Shown: positions 16,262-28,600 of the stretch, in pieces
Position numbering within the stretch: position 1 is the stretch's first letter
Layout of the letters: each line of letters begins with the position of its first letter
NCBI RefSeq assembly: GCF_014518425.1
Contig: NZ_JACVCU010000001.1
Location: forward strand, 1,240,001 to 1,304,000
Direction of reading: 5' to 3'
Length of the DNA stretch: 64,000 nt
Source: Terrabacter sp. MAHUQ-38
Lineage (GTDB): Bacteria > Actinomycetota > Actinomycetes > Actinomycetales > Dermatophilaceae
Notes under the pieces: generated by a model
Database searches by the model: none
Told to the model about the DNA's origin: nothing
Seen by the model: the letters and a program-made list of their open reading frames with translations, nothing else
Made by a program: the position numbers and the translations under genes

Positions 16262-18458
16262 GGGCCGGCTCGGTCGGGGCCGCGACGGTCGGCGGCAGGT
16301 CGATCCCGGGGACGGCGTCAGCGGCAGGGGTGGCGGCAGAGGCGGTGGCCGTGTCGGTGCCCGCCTGCGGTGCCGGGTCGGAGACCTGCGGCTGGGCCAG
16401 AGGCAGCTCGAGAAGGAGGCGCGTGCCGGTGCCGGGACTGCTCTCGACCTGGAACCGGCCGTCGATGGCTGCGACGCGGTCGCGGATGTTGGCGAGACCC
16501 GTCTGCTCGGCCGCGGCCGGCACCCCGAGCTGCGGGTCGAAGCCGAAGCCGTCGTCGACCACGTCGACCCGCAGCCCGGTCGGGGTCAGGGCGAGCGTGA
16601 TGCGGGCGCTCGTGGCACCGGCGTGCTTGGCGATGTTCGCGAGGGCCTCCCGGATCGTGTAGAACGCGACGGTCTCCACGTCGGCGCCGAAGCGCCGGGC
16701 CCTCACCGCGTCGTCCGCCTCGATGGTGAGAGCCACGGGGAACCGGGCCGTGCGCGACTCGACCGCGGCCACGAGCCCGTTGTCGCTCAGCACCTGCGGG
16801 TGGATGCCGTGGGCGAGCTCGCGCAGGTCGGCGAGGATCTCGCGGGCCTGGTCCTGCAGGTCGGTCAGCTCGTCACTGCGCAGGTCGGAGCGGTCGAGCC
16901 GGTTGCGGGCGAGCCGCAACCCGGCCATGAGCGCCACGACGCTCTGCTGGATGCCGTCGTGCAGGTCGCGCTCGATCCGGCGGCGTTCGGCGTCCTGGGC
17001 GGTGATGAGGCGGGTGCGCGAGGCCGTCAGCTCGTCGAGCTGGTCGGCGAGCTCAGCGGTGAGGCGGACGTTCGCGACGGCCGTCGTCGCCTGCCGGGCC
17101 ACGGTCTCGAGCAACGTGAGCTCCGCGAGCGTGTAGGCGCCGTGCCGGGCCGGACCCACGTCGATCCGTCCGAGGACGACGTCGCCGCGCACCAGGTCCA
17201 GGCCGGTGGCCGGCTCGCCCGTGACCTCGCCCGCGACCCCGCGCGGCGCATCGACCGAGCGCCCGTCGGGAGCGGCGATCCTGATGCGGACCCACGCGGC
17301 CCCCAGGCCGTCTCGCACGGCCTGGGCCAGCCGGGTCAGCACCTCGTCGACGTCGACCGCCTGCTCCAGACGCGAGCCGAGCTCGCCGAGCAGGGTCAGG
17401 TGCGCGTCGCGGTTGCCGAAGACGAGCCGGGTGATGGCCCGCCCCAGCCAGGCCCGGACGGGCAGGAGCGCGACGGCGACGGCCGCGGTGATGATGACGG
17501 CCGGGGCGACTGGCAGTGTCGTGGCCAGCAGCAGCCCGGGCGCCGCCACGGCCCACGCGTAGAGGATCGTGATGAGCGTCGACGAGGAGCGGACGACGAC
17601 CTTGCCGCGGTCGGACACGCCGACGTCGTACGCGCCGTAGCGCAGGATGCCGTGGATGCCGGCCACCGGGAGCGCGGTGGTGGTGACGGCGACGAGGACT
17701 GACAACAGGGTCTCGAAAGGTGTTCCTGCGAACCGCGTGAGGGCGATTCCCTCCCACACCATGTAGGCGGCGAGAGTGCAGGTGACCGCCGCACCCATGA
17801 CGTGCAGCTGCGCTCGCCGGGCCGAGGAACCGAAGAACCACCGTGAGTAGAACACGAGCACGGCGAGCCCCGGGACGACCCACCACGGCCTGATCACGGC
17901 GTCCACGACCGGCTTGAGGACGCTGAGGGCCGGCACGGCATACGGGTTGGCGATCGACTGGCCGTCGAGGCCCATGTACTCGGGCAGGACGACCTGGGGA
18001 TCGGTCAGCAGCGTGGCCGGCCCGATGAGTGCGCCCAGCCAGACGAACCGCACGGCCACGCGCTGCCACCGTCGCTCGAGAACGCCGTCCGGGAAGGTCG
18101 CGAACATGAGCAGGAAACCGATGGCCGCGAGGGCGTCGGCCGTCAGCCCCACCTGGTTGAGCAGCGCGAAGGTGTTGGATCCCACAACGTCGGGGTGCGT
18201 CCGGACGTACGTCTCGTACGCGGAGCCGACGGCCGAGCCCGTCCCACCGAGGGCGACGTAGACAGCGACTCGCGACGAGGTCGCCGTGAGGAGCCACATC
18301 CCGAAGGCATACAGGGGCAGCACGCCGAAGAGCGGCCACCCGAGGCCTTCGCCGGCGGTGTCTCCGGGCGACAGGACGCCGCGCACGACGAAGACGTAGA
18401 CGATCGAGATCGTGCCCACGGCACCGCACGTCAGCAACCACACCCGCCTACTGGTCAC
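16254..18458 (-). CDS. Large HPK7-type sensor kinase with multi-helix membrane region and GAF-like domain
   Basis: Histidine kinase of 734 residues. The first ~330 residues hold many membrane helices (at least eight), like the MASE/7TM-type sensors. A GAF-like domain follows (about 360-470, including LGELGSRLEQAVDVDEVLTRLAQAV). The HisKA_3 H-box ERRRIERDLHDGIQQSVVAL has its His near residue 497. The HATPase domain has the N-box ALANIAKHAGATSARI and G-boxes DDGFGFDPQ and GLANIRDRV. The C-terminal tail is Ala/Thr/Pro-rich, unusual for this family. Start is GTG 18458. It is upstream of, and coupled to, its response regulator. No ligand can be inferred; it is divergent from the 18622 multicopper oxidase cluster and may control it. 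Confidence 0.9.
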   Translation of the reverse strand: MTSRRVWLLTCGAVGTISIVYVFVVRGVLSPGDTAGEGLGWPLFGVLPLYAFGMWLLTATSSRVAVYVALGGTGSAVGSAYETYVRTHPDVVGSNTFALLNQVGLTADALAAIGFLLMFATFPDGVLERRWQRVAVRFVWLGALIGPATLLTDPQVVLPEYMGLDGQSIANPYAVPALSVLKPVVDAVIRPWWVVPGLAVLVFYSRWFFGSSARRAQLHVMGAAVTCTLAAYMVWEGIALTRFAGTPFETLLSVLVAVTTTALPVAGIHGILRYGAYDVGVSDRGKVVVRSSSTLITILYAWAVAAPGLLLATTLPVAPAVIITAAVAVALLPVRAWLGRAITRLVFGNRDAHLTLLGELGSRLEQAVDVDEVLTRLAQAVRDGLGAAWVRIRIAAPDGRSVDAPRGVAGEVTGEPATGLDLVRGDVVLGRIDVGPARHGAYTLAELTLLETVARQATTAVANVRLTAELADQLDELTASRTRLITAQDAERRRIERDLHDGIQQSVVALMAGLRLARNRLDRSDLRSDELTDLQDQAREILADLRELAHGIHPQVLSDNGLVAAVESRTARFPVALTIEADDAVRARRFGADVETVAFYTIREALANIAKHAGATSARITLALTPTGLRVDVVDDGFGFDPQLGVPAAAEQTGLANIRDRVAAIDGRFQVESSPGTGTRLLLELPLAQPQVSDPAPQAGTDTATASAATPAADAVPGIDLPPTVAAPTEPARA

Positions 18459-18502
18459 ACCTCATGATCGGCCCTGCTGCCGCGCCGCGTCACCGGGTTG
18501 GC

Positions 18503-18530
18503 CACACGTGTGACTGGGGGACAACCCCCA
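18503..18530. promoter_or_regulatory. Palindrome plus hairpin in a divergent promoter region
   Basis: The 163-bp gap between the kinase (start 18458) and the 18622 gene contains a perfect 10-bp palindrome CACACGTGTG (18503-18512), followed at 18515-18530 by TGGGGG-ACAA-CCCCCA. The adjacent elements could be an operator shared by both genes. No known consensus is matched. Confidence 0.4.
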
Positions 18531-18621
18531 CCCCGTGTGCGGGCTGCCTCGTGGTCGTGACACCTGCCGCGCGCGGATCGTGGTGAGTCATCTCATCCGG
18601 CATCCGCGAAAGGACCCTCCG

Positions 18622-19089
18622 ATGCGCAAGACCTACACCTGGCTCGCCTGGACCATCGCCGGCTGCGTGTTCGTCCAGGCGGCCTCCATCGCGTTCGGCT
18701 TCGGGGGAATGGCCGGCTACGTGCAGGGCGGCGGCGTCGTCGACAAGGCTCTCGTCGAGAGCGGGACCGCGTCCAACTTCACGGGCGAGCTCGGCTTCCC
18801 GACGCACGAGATCGTCGGCGGGATGGTCGTCCCGCTCGTCGCTCTCGTCCTCCTTGCCATCTCCTTCTTCGTCAAGGTGCCCGGCGCCAGGAAGTGGGCG
18901 GCCATCCTGTTCGGCCTGGTCTTCCTCCAGATCATGGCGGGCTACTCGATCAGGGACGTGCCCTACGTCGGCGCGCTCCACGGGGCGAACGCCCTCGCGG
19001 TACTGCTCACTGCTGTCCACGCGGCACGGCTGGTGCGCCGGGGCGACCGGGCCACGAACGAGTCCCCGACCGCCCGCGTCACGGTCTGA
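18622..19089 (+). CDS. Small four-helix membrane protein (DUF6220-like)
   Basis: Integral membrane protein of 155 residues with four predicted helices: YTWLAWTIAGCVFVQAASIAF, HEIVGGMVVPLVALVLLAI, KWAAILFGLVFLQIMAG and LHGANALAVLLTAVHAARL. The second and fourth helices carry conserved His (HEIVGG, LHGANA), the pattern I associate with the DUF6220 family and with haem- or metal-binding four-helix bundles. It precedes the multicopper oxidase gene by 3 nt and shares its operon, so a role in copper or electron transfer at the membrane is plausible. ATG 18622 follows AAAGGAC. Family label from memory. Confidence 0.65.
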   Translation: MRKTYTWLAWTIAGCVFVQAASIAFGFGGMAGYVQGGGVVDKALVESGTASNFTGELGFPTHEIVGGMVVPLVALVLLAISFFVKVPGARKWAAILFGLVFLQIMAGYSIRDVPYVGALHGANALAVLLTAVHAARLVRRGDRATNESPTARVTV

Positions 19090-19092
19090 CCC

Positions 19093-20577
19093 GTGTCCCG
19101 GTCTGACCCGCGCCGGCACGACCTGGCCCGCCGCGTCGCCGCCGCGACAGGTCTGGCCGGGGCACTCGGGCTCGCTGCCTTCGGCTGGGCGTCGAGCCGG
19201 CTCGGTGAGTACTCCGTCATGGACATGGGCGAGCACGCGGCGCACGGCGCGGCCGCGCCCGGAGGCGGGGTGGGTGCGGGCGCGGTCAGCGTGACGTCGC
19301 TGACCGCGGACCCGGCGCGTCCGGCCGACGTACGCGTGGAGCTCGTGGCTCGACGTGGCACCGTCGCCGTCCCTGGCGGCCGGGTCACGGACGGCTACAC
19401 GGTCAACGGCACGTCGCCCGGGCCGGAGATCCGGGCCCGGCAGGGCCAGCTCGTCGAGGTCACGTTCGTCAACGAGTCCGTGACCGAGGGCGCGACCCTC
19501 CACTGGCACGGCGTCGACGTGCCCAACGCCGCCGACGGCGTCGCGGGCATCACCCAGGATGCCGTGCCTGCCGGTGGTCGCCACGTCTACCGGTTCGTCG
19601 CCGAGGACGCCGGGACGTACTGGTACCACTCGCACCAGCTGTCGCACGAGCAGGTCGAGAAGGGGCTCCTCGGCCCGCTCGTCGTCGACCCGGCGCGCGG
19701 GCGCGAGCCCGGCGTCACCGACCTCGTCGCGCTCCTCCACGTCTACGCCGGCCAGCACACCCTGAACGGGCGTGCCGAGGACCAGCGGGTGACCGCGGCC
19801 CCGGGCTCACGCACCCGAATCCGGGTCGTCAACACCGACCAGGGCACGGCGGCCGTCTGGTCGTCGGTGCCGTATCGCGTCGTCGCGACCGACGGGCGCG
19901 ACGTCGTCGGGCCGACCGACGTCACCGGGCGCACCGTCCTCGTGCCGGCCGGTGGGCGCCTCGACGTCGAGGTCACCACACCTGCGGACGGGAGGGCAGC
20001 GCGGGTCCACGTGGGAGGCGCACGCAGCGTCGTCGTCGGTCCGGCGGGCGCTGTGCCGCCGGCGCCGGTGGGTCAGCCGCGCGACCAGCTCGACCTGCTC
20101 GCGTACGGCTCCCCGGGCCCCCTCGGCCTCGACCCGTCGCGGCCCGACCGCCGCTTCGAGTACGTCATCGGCCGGCGGCCCGGGCTCGTCGACGGCCGAC
20201 CGGGGATGTACTGGACGGTCAACGGGCGGATGTTCCCCGATGTTCCGATGTTCCACGTGCGTGAGGGAGAGGTCGTCCGGATGCGCGTCGTCAACCAGTC
20301 CGACGAGGTCCACCCGATGCACCTGCACGGCCACCACGTCGTCGTCCTGTCACGCGACTCAACTGCCGCGCAAGGGAGCCCGTGGTGGGTGGACTCCCTC
20401 GACGTCCGCCCGGGTGAGGCCTACGAGATCGCCTTCGTCGCCGACAACCCCGGCATCTGGAGCGACCACTGCCACACCCTGTCGCACGCCGTCGAGGGGC
20501 TCGTCGCCCACGTCGTGTACGACGGCGTCACCACGCCGTTCACCATCAACGGGCTGGCGGGCAACCAGCCCGAATGA
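19093..20577 (+). CDS. Multicopper oxidase
   Basis: Exported or membrane-anchored multicopper oxidase of 494 residues. It oxidises a substrate at a type 1 copper and reduces O2 at a trinuclear cluster. All four copper-binding motifs are intact: HWHG (from His137), HSH (His179-His181), HPMHLHGHH (His407, His410, His412) and HCHTLSH (His459, Cys460, His461, His465). The type 1 axial position after HAVEG is Leu, suggesting a high-potential site. An N-terminal helix (about 18-38) acts as signal or anchor, and the linker after it holds a Met/His-rich patch (MDMGEHAAHG). Start GTG 19093. Neighbours are two membrane proteins. Copper detoxification or laccase-like activity are both possible. Confidence 0.92.
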   Translation: MSRSDPRRHDLARRVAAATGLAGALGLAAFGWASSRLGEYSVMDMGEHAAHGAAAPGGGVGAGAVSVTSLTADPARPADVRVELVARRGTVAVPGGRVTDGYTVNGTSPGPEIRARQGQLVEVTFVNESVTEGATLHWHGVDVPNAADGVAGITQDAVPAGGRHVYRFVAEDAGTYWYHSHQLSHEQVEKGLLGPLVVDPARGREPGVTDLVALLHVYAGQHTLNGRAEDQRVTAAPGSRTRIRVVNTDQGTAAVWSSVPYRVVATDGRDVVGPTDVTGRTVLVPAGGRLDVEVTTPADGRAARVHVGGARSVVVGPAGAVPPAPVGQPRDQLDLLAYGSPGPLGLDPSRPDRRFEYVIGRRPGLVDGRPGMYWTVNGRMFPDVPMFHVREGEVVRMRVVNQSDEVHPMHLHGHHVVVLSRDSTAAQGSPWWVDSLDVRPGEAYEIAFVADNPGIWSDHCHTLSHAVEGLVAHVVYDGVTTPFTINGLAGNQPE

Positions 20578-20588
20578 CAGGAGTTCCC

Positions 20589-21245
20589 ATGTCACGCAAT
20601 GTGATCCACAGACGACGTATGCCGTCCGCGACCCACGGTGCCGCGGCCTCGCCCACGAGCCGTGATGCTGCGGGAGAGATCCGTCTCGCGGCGCTGGCGC
20701 TGGGCGGCACAGCACTGCTCGCGCTCGTGTGCCTCGTCCTCCTCTACGTCGTCCACGGACCCTTCGGGACGGTCAACGACCTCGCCAACGCAGGGATCGG
20801 CTGGCTGGCGCTCGTACTGGCGGCGCTGGTGCGGGGGGCCGACCACGAAGGCCGGCAGGCCGACGGCGCGGTGCTGGCCGCCGCGGCCGGGGCGGTCGGC
20901 CTGACGTGGGGAAGCTATCTCGTCATCACCGAGACCACCGGCTTCTACCTGGCAGGACTGGTCTCGACGCTGGGTCTGGCGAGCCTCGGCGGGTGGATGC
21001 TGCTCGCCCACCGGGCATCCGGGGCTGTCGGGCTGCTCGGCACCGGCCCGGAGCGGCTCGGCCGAGTCGTCGGTTGGCTCCTGGCCGGCGGAGTGCTCGC
21101 ACTGCCGGGCGTCCTGGCGGGCGTGGACGACATCGCGGACGCGCAGTGGCACTCGTACCTCGCGCAGGCCAGCGCGTGGCTCGGGGCGTACGTGCTCCTT
21201 CCCGTCTGGAGTCTTCGGGTGGCACGACACCTCCGGCGGGCGTGA
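20589..21245 (+). CDS. Six-helix membrane protein of unknown function
   Basis: Integral membrane protein of 218 residues with six predicted helices, beginning after a 30-residue polar N-terminus (first helix IRLAALALGGTALLALVCLVLLYVV). I do not recognise the family. A conserved-looking GSYLVITETTGFYLAGLVSTLG stretch joins helices 3 and 4. Start ATG 20589 is preferred, because AGGAG (20579-20583) lies 5 nt upstream; an ATG at 20574 overlapping the oxidase stop is in frame but lacks a site. It is third in the operon with the DUF6220-like protein and the multicopper oxidase. Confidence 0.7.
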   Translation: MSRNVIHRRRMPSATHGAAASPTSRDAAGEIRLAALALGGTALLALVCLVLLYVVHGPFGTVNDLANAGIGWLALVLAALVRGADHEGRQADGAVLAAAAGAVGLTWGSYLVITETTGFYLAGLVSTLGLASLGGWMLLAHRASGAVGLLGTGPERLGRVVGWLLAGGVLALPGVLAGVDDIADAQWHSYLAQASAWLGAYVLLPVWSLRVARHLRRA

Positions 21246-21250
21246 GCCCG

Positions 21251-21283
21251 CGGGCAACCAACCCGATTGAGGCGGTTGTCCCG
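21251..21283 (+). terminator. Probable terminator hairpin
   Basis: CGGGCAACC (21251-21259) pairs with GGTTGTCCCG (21274-21283) with one bulged base, around a 14-nt loop. It lies 6 bp after the previous stop and 24 bp before the adenylate cyclase start, so it could end the copper-cluster transcript or fold in the cyclase leader. Confidence 0.4.
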
Positions 21284-21306
21284 TGACCCCGCCGTAGCAT
21301 CGCGAC

Positions 21307-22605
21307 ATGGGCGCATCCGACGTGCTCACCCTTCCTCGGACCGGTCTCAGAGGGGCTGTCGTCCGCATCGTCGAGCGTCTGGCCGAGATCGGGGCCCGGC
21401 CCGGACGTTCCCAGGACGAGGGTCTGCGCCAGGGGATGCTGATCTTCGCGTCCGTGCTCATCGCGCTGATCTCGTTCATCTGGGTCGGCACGTACCTCGC
21501 CTACGGCCATCCCCTGTCTGCCGCCATGCCGGGCACGTACCAGGTGACGACCGTCGTGGGGCTGGTCGTCCTCTCGCGCACCCGGCGCTTCGCGGTGTTC
21601 CGCACGACGCAGCTCGTGGCGTTCCTCGTCCTGCCTTCGCTGCTCCAGGCGTCGCTCGGCGGCTTCATCGCCTCGAGCGGGATGGTGCTGTGGGCGATCT
21701 TCGTGCCGCTCGCTGCGCTCGCGCTGCTCGGCGTGCGGCGCTCGGTGGGGTGGCTCGTGGCGTTCTTCGCTGCACTCGTGACGCTCGCCCTGCTCGACCC
21801 ACGGCTGTCCGAGCACCCGGCGGCGCTGCCGACCGGGTTCGTCATCACGTTCTTCGTGCTCAACGTCATGGGTGTGACGGTCAGCGCCTACGCCATGCTC
21901 GGCTACTTCGTGGAGCAGCGCGAGCGGGCGCGCATCGCCCTCGAGGCCGAGCAGGAGCGCTCCGAGCGCCTGCTGCTCAACGTCCTGCCCGGGCCCATCG
22001 CCCAACGGCTCAAGCGGGAGGCGGGTGTCATCGCCGAGCACTACGACGCCGTGACGGTCCTCTTCGCGGACCTGGTCGGTTTCACCGAGCGGACGCAGGT
22101 CATGCCGGCTGACCAGCTCGTCGCGCTGCTCGACCGCATCTTCACCGCCTTCGACCGGCAGGCCGATGCGGAAGGCGTCGAGAAGATCAAGACGATCGGC
22201 GACGCGTACATGGTCGCCGGGGGCCTGCCGGAGCGGCGACCCGACCATCTGGAGGCGGTCGCGCGGGTGGCGCTCGCCATGCGCCGGGAGATCGAGGCCA
22301 TCGCCCGGGAGCCGGGCTGTGAGTGGCTGGCCGTGCGCATCGGCATCGACACCGGACCCGCCGTCGCGGGCGTCATCGGTCGGCGAAAGTTCATCTACGA
22401 CCTCTGGGGCGACACGGTGAACACCGCCAGCCGGATGGAGTCCCATGGCCTACCGGGCGAGATCCAGCTGACCGAGCGCGTCGCGGCCGCGCTCGGGCCC
22501 GGGTTCGCCGTCCGACCTCGCGGAACGATCCTCGTCAAGAGCAAGGGCCCGATGGCCACCTTCCTGCTCGACGCGGCCGCGGCCCCAGGCGGCGCCACGG
22601 GCTGA
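21307..22605 (+). CDS. Membrane class III adenylate cyclase (Rv1625c type)
   Basis: Makes cAMP from ATP. The protein has 432 residues: an N-terminal block of about six membrane helices (40-200), a short coiled linker (QRERARIALEAEQERSERLL) and a class III catalytic domain (about 245-415). Catalytic residues are intact: metal-binding Asp255 (LFADLVGF) and Asp299 (KTIGDAYM), purine-selecting Lys295 and Asp365 (YDLWGDTVN), and transition-state Asn372 and Arg376. Lys plus Asp at the purine positions indicates ATP rather than GTP. The numbering almost matches, from memory, M. tuberculosis Rv1625c. Only one catalytic domain is present, so it acts as a homodimer. ATG 21307. Confidence 0.93.
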   Translation: MGASDVLTLPRTGLRGAVVRIVERLAEIGARPGRSQDEGLRQGMLIFASVLIALISFIWVGTYLAYGHPLSAAMPGTYQVTTVVGLVVLSRTRRFAVFRTTQLVAFLVLPSLLQASLGGFIASSGMVLWAIFVPLAALALLGVRRSVGWLVAFFAALVTLALLDPRLSEHPAALPTGFVITFFVLNVMGVTVSAYAMLGYFVEQRERARIALEAEQERSERLLLNVLPGPIAQRLKREAGVIAEHYDAVTVLFADLVGFTERTQVMPADQLVALLDRIFTAFDRQADAEGVEKIKTIGDAYMVAGGLPERRPDHLEAVARVALAMRREIEAIAREPGCEWLAVRIGIDTGPAVAGVIGRRKFIYDLWGDTVNTASRMESHGLPGEIQLTERVAAALGPGFAVRPRGTILVKSKGPMATFLLDAAAAPGGATG

Positions 22606-22614
22606 ACATCGAGT

Positions 22615-26153
<3,539 letters not shown>

Positions 26154-26183
26154 GCGACCCGGTGTCGATGTCGGGGCCCGAGG

Positions 26184-28511
26184 TCAACGCCTGCGTCTGA
26201 CCCGTGCCGAGACGGCGAGCCCGGCCAGCACGACCGCCACCCCGACGAGGGTCAGGCCGATGATGTCGAAGACCGAGCCGCGGGTGCCCGGGACGATGCC
26301 AGGGCCCCAGCCGATGGCGATGAACCCGGCCGCCAACAGTGCGCTGACGAGGCTGGCAGCGCCGAGCCGGCCCGGCGTCGCAGTCCGACGCCCAGACGTG
26401 GGCGGCGGCGCTGCGTCCGTCGGCATAGTGCCCGGCGGCGGCGCTGCTTCGACTGGCTGCGGGCGTGGCAACTGAGGCGCGGGCGGCACGGGAGGCATGG
26501 ATCCCGTCACGTCCGTCGCGACCGGCGGCGGCACGGGTGGGGCGGCTGCGAGGCTCGAGGGGAGCAGGGCGAAGCGCAACGTCTCCAGGGCCGGTGGTGG
26601 CAGGCCCTCGGCGCGCGGGAACGGTTGCTCCCAGTAGAGCGGCAGCACGAAACCGTCGCGGCCGGTCGCCACCGCGTGCTCCCACTGCTGCCTGCACGCG
26701 GACGAGACCATCGAGTGCCGCGACCAGAAGAGCTGGAAGACGTCGGCGTCGGCGATGAGGGGCAGGAGCCAGCCTTTGGGGGCGTCGCCGCGCTCAGCCT
26801 GGAGGACGCGGTCGAGGTAGTCGTCCCCGAGCGCCTCCGCCACCGCGGCCACGCCCTCGACGACCGCAGCGTCCTCGGGTGCGAAGCACGGGAAGATGCG
26901 CCGGTAGCGCACCATCGCGGCAGCACGGGTCGGCTCGGCATCGGCTGGCCCAGACCACGTGTCGGCCACGACCTCGAGCGTGAGCGCTGTCTCGGCGATG
27001 ACGAGAGGGCCGCAGAACACGCGCAGCCAGCCCTCGACCGTGGTTCCGAGGGCCGCGGACCTGGCGCGCAGCAGGAACCTCACCTCGGCGACCTCTCCCG
27101 ACCAGCGCAGCGGTGCCGTGGGCGGGTCGCAGTCGACGTGGTCGGGCAGGTCGGGCACGACGACGAGCTCAGCACCCCGGGGCAGGCCCAGGCTCGAGGG
27201 CTGGGAGCTGGTCGTGACGGGCTCGGACCCGAAGAACCCGGCGACCCGCTGGCGCACCTGTGTTGGTTGGTCGATCGTGCTTCCGTCGGCCGCGATGAAG
27301 ACCATGCCGTGGTGGGCCAGCACGAGCATCGTCTCCCACCGCTCGGCGCGCAGACCTGGAGGACGGGCCACGGTGAACTCGACGTCCTCGTCGAGGCGGG
27401 GGAGCGGACCCGGATGCAGTCCCGCGGCCACGGACGACGACAGGTGGAGGGCGACGACGGGCCACTCGCCCGCGACCTCCGAGTCCGCGGCGGCCATCGT
27501 GGCGCGCGCTCGGGAGACCGCGTGCTCCACGGGTTCGGCGGCCGCGAGGCTCTCGTAGAACCCGCGAGCGAAGGTGATGGCACCGTCGTCGGTGATGGTG
27601 GTGCGCATCGCCACGACGGCGGGGATGCCGGCCCGGACCAGTGTGGTGCCCGCCCCGGCGAACGGGTCCGTGGGGTCTGCGGGGGAGCCGTGGCACGAGT
27701 TGAGGACGACGAGACGGAGCGTGCCCGCCGAGGCCAGGACGTCGGCAAGCTCGTCGACCGTCCGCAGGGACAGCTGCCCCTGCGAGTCGGTCAGGGCGAG
27801 CGCGGTCCGACCGTTGCGGTCGAGGGTGCCGTGTCCGATGTAGTGGAAGACGTGCGTCTCGGCGGCCTCCAGCGCGGCGCGAATGCCGTCGAGCGAGGCG
27901 TCTTCGAGGACGTCGATGGTCACCGCGCCGCCGGGGGCGAGGGGCGCCAAACGTTCGGCGATGGACTCCCGCTCGCGCTCGGCGTCCAACGGGGCGGTGC
28001 CGACCGGCGACGAGACGGCGACGAGGACGCGTACGCGTTCGTCCGTGCCCGATGCCGGCTCACGCGTGGCCGTCTCGGTACGGCGCACGACCGGCGTCCT
28101 GGGGTCCAGCCCGAGGAAGGTGTGTGTCTCGGGATCGTGGAGCAGCTCCCATGGGAGGGCGTCGGCACCTCCCTCGAAGCGCAGCATGAGCCGGAGCCCG
28201 GCCCCGGCCTCTGCTGCACGCGACGCGCTCTCGCGGAAGCGCACGAGCACGGAGTCGGGCATCAGGGCCGCGAAGATCGCCGCGCCCGCCCGGGCGTCGT
28301 CGACGGCCACGCGCGTTGCCGGGTCGGCCGCGGGGGAGAGCCTGCGGTCCTGCGGCCCACGCCGGCCCGGACTCCACTGGGCGGCGATCGCGGGCCAGTG
28401 GGACGCCACCGATCCCGTCTCTCCCGCGGGCGAGCGCAGCACGCGCACGTCGAGGGCGTCGCCGCGCCTCGTGAGGACGACGTCGAAGTCGAGATAGGTC
28501 CGTGCAGCCAT
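26184..28511 (-). CDS. CHAT caspase-like protease with TIR-like domain and C-terminal membrane anchor
   Basis: Predicted effector or signalling protein of 775 residues. Domain order: small N-terminal domain (1-85); CHAT peptidase (about 90-365) with the catalytic His227 in FHYIGHG and Cys273 in LNSCHG; a beta-rich middle region (375-515) of sandwich-like strands; a TIR-like domain (about 533-635: RIFPCFAPEDAAVVEGV, ADADVFQLFWSRHSMVSSAC); a Pro-rich linker (655-712); and two membrane helices (about 716-738 and 748-768). The Glu expected three residues after the TIR Cys606 is Gln, so NADase activity is doubtful. GGAGGG upstream supports ATG 28511. It sits 89 bp downstream of the DUF4921 gene on the same strand. 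Defence or programmed-death function is inferred. Confidence 0.8.
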   Translation of the reverse strand: MAARTYLDFDVVLTRRGDALDVRVLRSPAGETGSVASHWPAIAAQWSPGRRGPQDRRLSPAADPATRVAVDDARAGAAIFAALMPDSVLVRFRESASRAAEAGAGLRLMLRFEGGADALPWELLHDPETHTFLGLDPRTPVVRRTETATREPASGTDERVRVLVAVSSPVGTAPLDAERERESIAERLAPLAPGGAVTIDVLEDASLDGIRAALEAAETHVFHYIGHGTLDRNGRTALALTDSQGQLSLRTVDELADVLASAGTLRLVVLNSCHGSPADPTDPFAGAGTTLVRAGIPAVVAMRTTITDDGAITFARGFYESLAAAEPVEHAVSRARATMAAADSEVAGEWPVVALHLSSSVAAGLHPGPLPRLDEDVEFTVARPPGLRAERWETMLVLAHHGMVFIAADGSTIDQPTQVRQRVAGFFGSEPVTTSSQPSSLGLPRGAELVVVPDLPDHVDCDPPTAPLRWSGEVAEVRFLLRARSAALGTTVEGWLRVFCGPLVIAETALTLEVVADTWSGPADAEPTRAAAMVRYRRIFPCFAPEDAAVVEGVAAVAEALGDDYLDRVLQAERGDAPKGWLLPLIADADVFQLFWSRHSMVSSACRQQWEHAVATGRDGFVLPLYWEQPFPRAEGLPPPALETLRFALLPSSLAAAPPVPPPVATDVTGSMPPVPPAPQLPRPQPVEAAPPPGTMPTDAAPPPTSGRRTATPGRLGAASLVSALLAAGFIAIGWGPGIVPGTRGSVFDIIGLTLVGVAVVLAGLAVSARVRRRR

Positions 28512-28600
28512 GGGCAGTCCCTCCTGACTGTCTCAAGAGTGGCACGGGCATCCCACGGAGAGCGTCGAATCGGCCGCCGCGCACATCGGCGGGTCGTACG

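Noticed and set aside
26536-26640. NADase activity of the TIR-like domain
   Set aside because: The residue three after Cys606, usually the catalytic Glu, is Gln. A Glu two residues later is in the wrong position, so enzymatic activity is not claimed.
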